Source: Molossus alvarezi (Eukaryota; Chordata; Mammalia; Chiroptera; Molossidae). Taken from it: 64,000 nucleotides of DNA. Numbering within the stretch: the stretch's first letter is position 1; each line of letters begins with the position of its first letter. Below the pieces are notes generated by a model. That model was not told where the DNA came from, searched no databases, and worked only from the letters and a program-made list of their open reading frames with translations. A program made the translations under genes and the position numbers. Shown here piece by piece: positions 58,740-64,000 of this stretch. Location: positions 930,001-994,000 of the forward strand of contig JBAWUJ010000051.1 of NCBI GenBank assembly GCA_037176705.1, given 5' to 3'.

Positions 58740-60690
58740 GGGAAGTGAATCTGATTATATACCATGCCCATGCTTTTCATGTCATACAAAGCTGCCCTGG
58801 CAAAGTACAAAGAATTGGGGTCCTACAGCTGAGAAAATGCAAGGTCTACATGCATTTATAGAGAAGTCACTGTCTGAGCAAGGAGTAGAACACTGAGGGA
58901 GAACTAGACAACCTCACTGCAATCTCTGTTAATTAATCTCAACACTAGGACTCTCAACTTTTAAGGGCTAGCCTGTAAAATTAGAGTAGGGAATGACATT
59001 CCTGTGGACCTCCTGGTCCCTTCTAACACAACCCAGTTCTTCCACTGTCACTTCCAGAATTATTATGGGACCCTCACTTTCAAGATGCAATCCTCCTGGC
59101 CCCCACTAACAAGGTCTGGAGAGCGAAGGCATTGCATTCCTGAGGACTCATTAAGAAACAGTTTGTAGAAGGCTTCTTTTCTTTGTCGCCTTCCTGTTGC
59201 CTCCTCTCATCTCCAGGTCAAGTTAAGCCTGGGGGTGAGCTGCTTTCTGCTCGGAGCCCTTCTTTGGGCCAGGAATCTGGAATAGCAAAGCACTCAATCT
59301 GGACTATAGTAGAATCCCAGCTCTACCACAAGCTTCAAGGATGACTTTGAGAATATGGATTCAACTCTCCAGACAGTGCTGTTCTTGTGAGATAATGAGA
59401 TTAATGACACTTTCTAGTTACCCCCATGGAACCAACATGAGAAGTGGAGTCAATTGTGATGTGAGGCTTTTGAGAAAATCAAAACCATTACAAAGTTGTA
59501 TCATTACTGGGTTCATTAAGAGCTTGGGTTGTTTCTAGGTCTGTTGCTACCCAAACCCCCAGCCTTTCTTGGGAGGGCTAATTATTGAGGTCCCCAGGTG
59601 ATGGCACTGCAATGGGTAGAGCCTCACAACAGAGAAGATCTGATTTCTCTTTCACTCATGTTCTTACATATGGCCCTTCCTAGCTTCCTGGGGTTTGGAC
59701 CTGCACAGCACTGCACCCTCTTCCCTTCTCTTCACCACAAACCTCTCTGGTTTCTGTACCTGTCAGAAGGTGAGTAATCTCCAGGGTGTCCCTTCAGCTC
59801 ACTAATAATAGAGAAGGAAATCGAGTTGTTACCAAATGAGTCCAACCTCTTATTTCACACAGGATTTAGTTGGGGGAAAGGGTCTTGCTTGTAGTAACAC
59901 ATCAAATGAAGAACAAAGCTGGGACCCTCCTATGCCAGACCACATTGTCAATGCCTCTCATTCTTGGATTGAGTCTGCTTTCTGTTTTTATCAGAGTGAG
60001 TATGAGGGTATTCATCAGATTCAACCTTCCTGCTGAACCCCTTCCTCAGGTAGCAACCTGGGGCCGGCCCCTACATCAGAAGTACTGACTGATTCTTCAT
60101 CATCAGAAGTATAAAGGATTTAGCTGAGATGTCAGACCAGGGAACAGTGAATACTCAGCAAAGGCAGCCTGAGGCTCATTCTGGACACTTGAATAAAATC
60201 TAGGACAACCTCTTCATTTAAGGTCAGCATAGTGTCTTATTTAAGATGGACTTCTTAGATGGTAGACTGGTGGTCATCCTAGAATCTTGGTCGAGATAAG
60301 TAAGCTTTACCTCTACAGAGTGTGGGTTACACGGCACCTCCTTGAAACATCCTCTTCTTGCCTAACCATATTTATTCCTAGATGTATCCCTTCCTAGTTG
60401 CCAAATTCTCTTGGGTTGCTGCCAAGAAAAGACATATATCAGTAGATGGATTGTTTTCATGACTGTTTGAACTATTCCTGATGTCTCATCTAGACAAAGG
60501 GAGCAGAGAGCCCTACAACAGTACTTCTGAGGCTTTTACTCAGGCTTACACCTCCCTTAAATCATATTACTCATTCACTGTCTTGCATAGATGCCAGCTC
60601 ATCCATACAACATTTCCCATCTTTCACAACCCAATCTGATACTCCTTTCACTAAAACTTGTTGATATTATGGCCTTTGTTGCCAAGTAAT
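58740..60690. other. Unique sequence, no gene recognised
   Basis: No long frame and no recognisable repeat. Composition is ordinary. Short frames at 59341-59538 and 59836-60088 show no domain. Confidence 0.45.
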
Positions 60691-61060
60691 TCCATTTATT
60701 TATTTCAGAAATACTGAGCACCTTCTGTATGCAAAGTGTGATGATGAGCATTGAGAATGCAGAGCTGGCTCAAGCATAAGTCTGTCCTGAAGCCACTCAG
60801 AGTAGGTACAGGAGTAGTGGGGTGCTCTGGAGAGGTTAGCAGAGATAGCACTATGGAGAATACAAGACATGTGCAGCAAGAGTTTAGGGGAGAGAAGCTT
60901 CATATGGAGAAGGATCAGGACAATTTTTATAGAAAAAGAAGCATTTCAGTTGAATCTTAAATGATTTTAGCACTTGTAGTTAGTGAGAAACATTCCAGAT
61001 TAAATAAACAGTATGAGCAAAGATAAGGAGGTATGAAATCAAAGAGGGTGAAAACTTATA
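60690..61060 (-). mobile_element. Possible ancient L2-like remnant
   Basis: TACTGAGCACCTTCTGTATG and CATTTCAGTTGAATCTTAAA, then ACATTCCAGATTAAATAAAC, resemble the reverse complement of mammalian-wide L2-type sequence. The match is weak and from memory. Confidence 0.4.
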
Positions 61061-61424
61061 ATTCAAGTTAAAGTGGGTTTGAAAGGGTAATTGGGAGGTA
61101 AAGTATTCTTTAATTATTTAACATGTATGGGAGCTGTTTTGCTCCCATTGACATGTTAATGCACATAGTATGTATTGAATGCATCTAGATTTATAATTAG
61201 TCCTAGAGGGTGACACAAAAGAATCATGAATTTCAGAGATTTTAGGAGACACACCATCAAATTTCTGACTGCCATGAATTCCTCTATGCAGCACCCCATG
61301 AAATTGTCAGTCATACCACATGGTGATGACTGACTTTCCCTGCATGTCTGCAGTGACTGCTCTGTCTTATTCGCAGATGTAGAATGAACCTTTATAGAAA
61401 AGAGGATGTCTGTAGGGTCTAGAG

Positions 61425-61649
61425 CAGTGTTTTACAACCTTCCTAATGCCATGACCCTTTAATAGAATTCCTTGTGTTATATATGGGTGTGTCTGCATGG
61501 GGGCACTCCCGCCTGGAGACTGATAAAGGAGCGGTGTCTCAGTTCCTAAGACCATCAGAAATATGTGTTTTCTGATGGTCTTAGGTGACCCCTGTGGAAG
61601 GGTTGTTCGACCCCCAAAGGGGTCGCAACCCACATGTTGAGAACCACTG
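61425..61649. mobile_element. Non-autonomous hAT element, SPIN-like
   Basis: The left terminus is CAGTGTTTTACAACC and the right terminus is GGTTGAGAACCACTG-like (CATGTTGAGAACCACTG), an imperfect terminal inverted repeat. The flanks GTCTAGAG (61417-61424) and GTCCAGAA (61650-61657) form an 8-bp target duplication with two mismatches, the length expected for hAT. Inside are CGACCCCCAAAGGGGTCGCA and a perfect 17-bp inverted repeat, CCTAAGACCATCAGAAA / TTTCTGATGGTCTTAGG. These agree with what I remember of SPIN-type elements found in bats and other tetrapods. No transposase is present in the 225 bp. Confidence 0.8.
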
Positions 61650-61657
61650 GTCCAGAA

Positions 61658-62625
61658 GATTCAGTTGTTGGCCAAGAGAACACAAGGTGGAGAAAGACAG
61701 TCAGAGACCATTGGGGTGGTTTCCAGGGGTTGTCTAAACAGAGCAAAGAACATTCATGACAAGAACTGTGCATGATACCCTAAACTCCTATAAGTTTTCT
61801 ATATTTGTCATTGGTTTTATACACGATCTATAATTTTTAGAGAAACTTGTAACACAAGAAATATCCAAGTTCTATTTTGAGAGAACAGTAAGAAAGAGTG
61901 ATGATTATGGTGGTGAGGGGAGGCTGCAAAGTGGGGGTGGAGAGACTGCACCTGCCATGGACAGTAGAAGCCCGTGGGACACAGCATTGATGAGACAGAA
62001 CGCAGGCCAGTTTTCTTTGGTCAATCTTTGGAGAAAACAGAAATCAGAGGTCTGGGAATCTACTGTTGGTGCCTGAGACGCATCTTTAGAAACCTGCATT
62101 TCTGTGACATGTAGTGGCAGATTTAGAAAAACTGAATCACACAGACATGTCAGAGGAAAAGGTCCCAGAGGACAGGTAAGGGAGGACAACCCCAGAGTAA
62201 ACTGAGAAGCAGAACGGAGTGAGGCAGCTGTTTTGGAGCACAGAAACGGGTTGTAGGGTCTGTCGTGAAGCTGATGATGCCGGGGGAGGTTCCCACTTTC
62301 TCAGAGCTTGTCAGGGGTGGGAGTGACTCAGACCCCTGGAGAGCACCGGTGGGCTCCAGAGACTTTGACAGACCCCAACCCAGGGGCTGGGGCAGCGACT
62401 AGCATCGAAACCTGGTTTTCCCTTGGCTCGTCCTTCAGAGTGGAAGCTCAGCGATGCGTGACCCAGAGTTGCACGCAGCTTTCGGGAGAGCTGGCTGCTG
62501 GCACCGCCGCGGAGCCATAGGTTTGCCTTCCTCATCTCTGGGAGGCTTGGTTTCTTTACTGGCTTCTTGACAGTCGGAGGGGAAGCTACATCCCCTGGAT
62601 TCAGAGACTTAAACTCTGGCATTCC
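61658..62625. other. Unique sequence, no gene recognised
   Basis: The GC content rises towards 62300-62520, with a few CpGs (CACCGCCGCGGAGCC near 62500-62515). Frames on both strands (62308-62520 +, 62311-62622 -) have no domain that I know. Confidence 0.45.
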
Positions 62626-62640
62626 TTTTTGGACCTATCT

Positions 62641-63801
62641 TTTTTTTTGTTGTTGTTACAGATATTTTACCTTTTTACCCCATTGGCACCCCCCCTACCC
62701 CCCCTCCACCCTTTCCCCGGCTTAGTTGTCCATGTCCATTGGTCATGCATACATGTATATAAGTTCTGTGGTTTATCTCTTCCCACCCCCCCATCCCCCA
62801 TCCCCTCTTCTGAGGGATGTCAGTCTGTGCCCTACTTCCATGTGTCTGGGTCTACTGTATTCCTCAGACTGTTATGTTCATTATATTCCATATATAAGTG
62901 AGATCATGTGGTATTTGTCTTTTTCTGCTTGGCTTCTTTCACTTAGGATAATACTTTCCAGGTCCCTCCATGTCATCTCAAAGGATAAGAGATCTTTCTT
63001 TCTTACCGCTGCATAGTACTCCATTGTGTATATGTACCACAGCTTTTTTATCCATTCGTCTACTGGTGGACACTTGGGTTGTTTCCAGATCTTAGCTATT
63101 GTAAATAGTGCTGCTATGAACATGGGGGTACATATATTCTTCCTGATTGGTGTTTCAGGCTTCTTAGGGTATATTCCCAGCAGTGGGATCACTGGGTCAA
63201 ATGGAAGTTCAATTTTTAATTTCTTGAGGTAGCACCATATTGTTTTCCATAGTGGCTGCACCAGTCTGCATTCCCACCAGCAGTGTATTAGAGTCCCCTT
63301 TTCTCCACACCCTCGCCAACACTTGTTGTTTGATGATTTGTTGATGGCGGCCATTCTGACAGGTGTGAGGTGATACCTCATTGTTGTTTTAATTTGCATC
63401 TCTCTGATGATTAGTGATGTTGAGCATTTCTTCATATGTCTTTTGGCCATTTGTATGTCCTGTTTGGAGAGGTGTCTATTCAGCTCCTCTGCCCATTTTT
63501 TAATTGGGTTCTTTGTCTTCCTTTTGTGGAGTTGTATGAGCACTCTATATATACTGGAAATTAACCCCTTATCTGATACATCATTGGCAATGATGTTCTC
63601 CCATACAGTGGGTTGCCTTTCCATTTTGATGATTGTTTCTTTTGCTGTGCAGAAGCTTTTTAGTTTGATGTAGTCCCATGTGTTCATTTTCTCCTTTATT
63701 TCTGTTGCCTTAGGTGATGTATCAGTGAAAATTCTGCTCCGTATGATGTCCGAAATTTTGTTGCCTACATTTTCTTCTAGAATTTTTATGGATTCACGGG
63801 T
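62641..63801 (-). mobile_element. Young 5'-truncated L1, minus strand, with 17-bp target duplication
   Basis: The left end has a poly-T (L1 tail reversed) and the right end cuts into ORF2. The flanks carry an identical TTTTTGGACCTATCTTT (about 62626-62643, overlapping the poly-T, and 63802-63818). The long intact ORF2 end and the clean duplication indicate a recent insertion relative to the other L1s in the window. Confidence 0.95.
62881..63687 (-). pseudogene. L1 ORF2 C-terminal fragment, open for 268 codons
   Basis: From [20 protein letters not shown] to the natural ORF2 end ([10 protein letters not shown]) without a stop. It contains the cysteine motif [18 protein letters not shown], conserved in L1 ORF2p C-termini. 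The endonuclease and RT are absent because the copy is 5' truncated, so it cannot be active. Confidence 0.93.
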
Positions 63802-63900
63802 TTTTTGGACCTATCTTTAGCCAGTTCTTCCTGTCGCAGGTTCCCAGCTACAAAACCTCAGCCCCACCTTCCTTTTCCCTGTGTCTGTGTGTGCTCACAT

Positions 63901-63902
<2 letters not shown>

Positions 63903-63932
<30 letters not shown>
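63903..63932. repeat. (AC)n microsatellite
   Basis: Fifteen AC repeats in the unique sequence after the L1. Confidence 0.95.
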
Positions 63933-63934
<2 letters not shown>

Positions 63935-64000
63935 AGCCACCATCCCCAGAAAACACAAACACAACTAGCTTGATCTTCTCGCCCCTGGAAAAGGGCAGGG

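Overview
The window looks like mammalian, most likely bat, chromosomal DNA. The main reason is a set of tRNA-derived SINEs with A/B-box heads (copies near 3270, 3612, 34425, 41716, 57977 and 58550) that match the VES family typical of vesper bats. Dense L1 retrotransposons and a SPIN-like hAT element (61425-61649) agree with that. I recognise no intact host protein-coding gene. The heavy L1 load plus a large inverted repeat and a satellite recall ampliconic or sex-linked DNA, but the chromosome cannot be told from this sequence.

Layout. 1-25545 is almost wall-to-wall L1, all on the + strand: 3' halves, an L1 with its 5' UTR (from about 4822), rearranged pieces, and a tandem array of about 3.15 kb L1 3'-half units (12110-21303, with a partial unit before it). 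25570-26200 is a GC-rich island with GC boxes, two YY1-like motifs and a strong minus-strand splice donor. 26424-27216 holds two minus-strand L1 pieces. 27217-32999 is a satellite of about 73-bp units with local higher-order periodicity.

32997-52353 is a large imperfect palindrome. Its left arm is 32997-37955, a GC-rich spacer lies at about 37956-38354, and the right arm is 38355-52353. The right arm carries 9.0 kb (42134-51144) that is absent from the left arm. That segment begins CAG|GT and ends in a pyrimidine-rich tract plus CAG, so the arm difference has the shape of an intron. Inside it sits a U6 snRNA/L1 chimeric retrotransposon (46191-50959) flanked by a 9-bp target-site duplication. 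The U6 part is fused in frame to the L1 ORF1p C-terminal half, giving an open frame of 192 codons.

52354-64000 is mostly unique sequence, with two minus-strand L1s (54488-56117; 62641-63801, the latter with a 17-bp duplication), an ancient L1 tail, two VES SINEs, a GAAA/GGAA microsatellite and the SPIN-like element.

The L1 ORFs described are broken by stops, frameshifts or truncation. Functional interest therefore lies in the possible transcription units (the island at 25.6-26.2 kb and the palindrome) and in the history of rearrangement, not in a pathway. Identity figures are by-eye estimates from the stretches I aligned.
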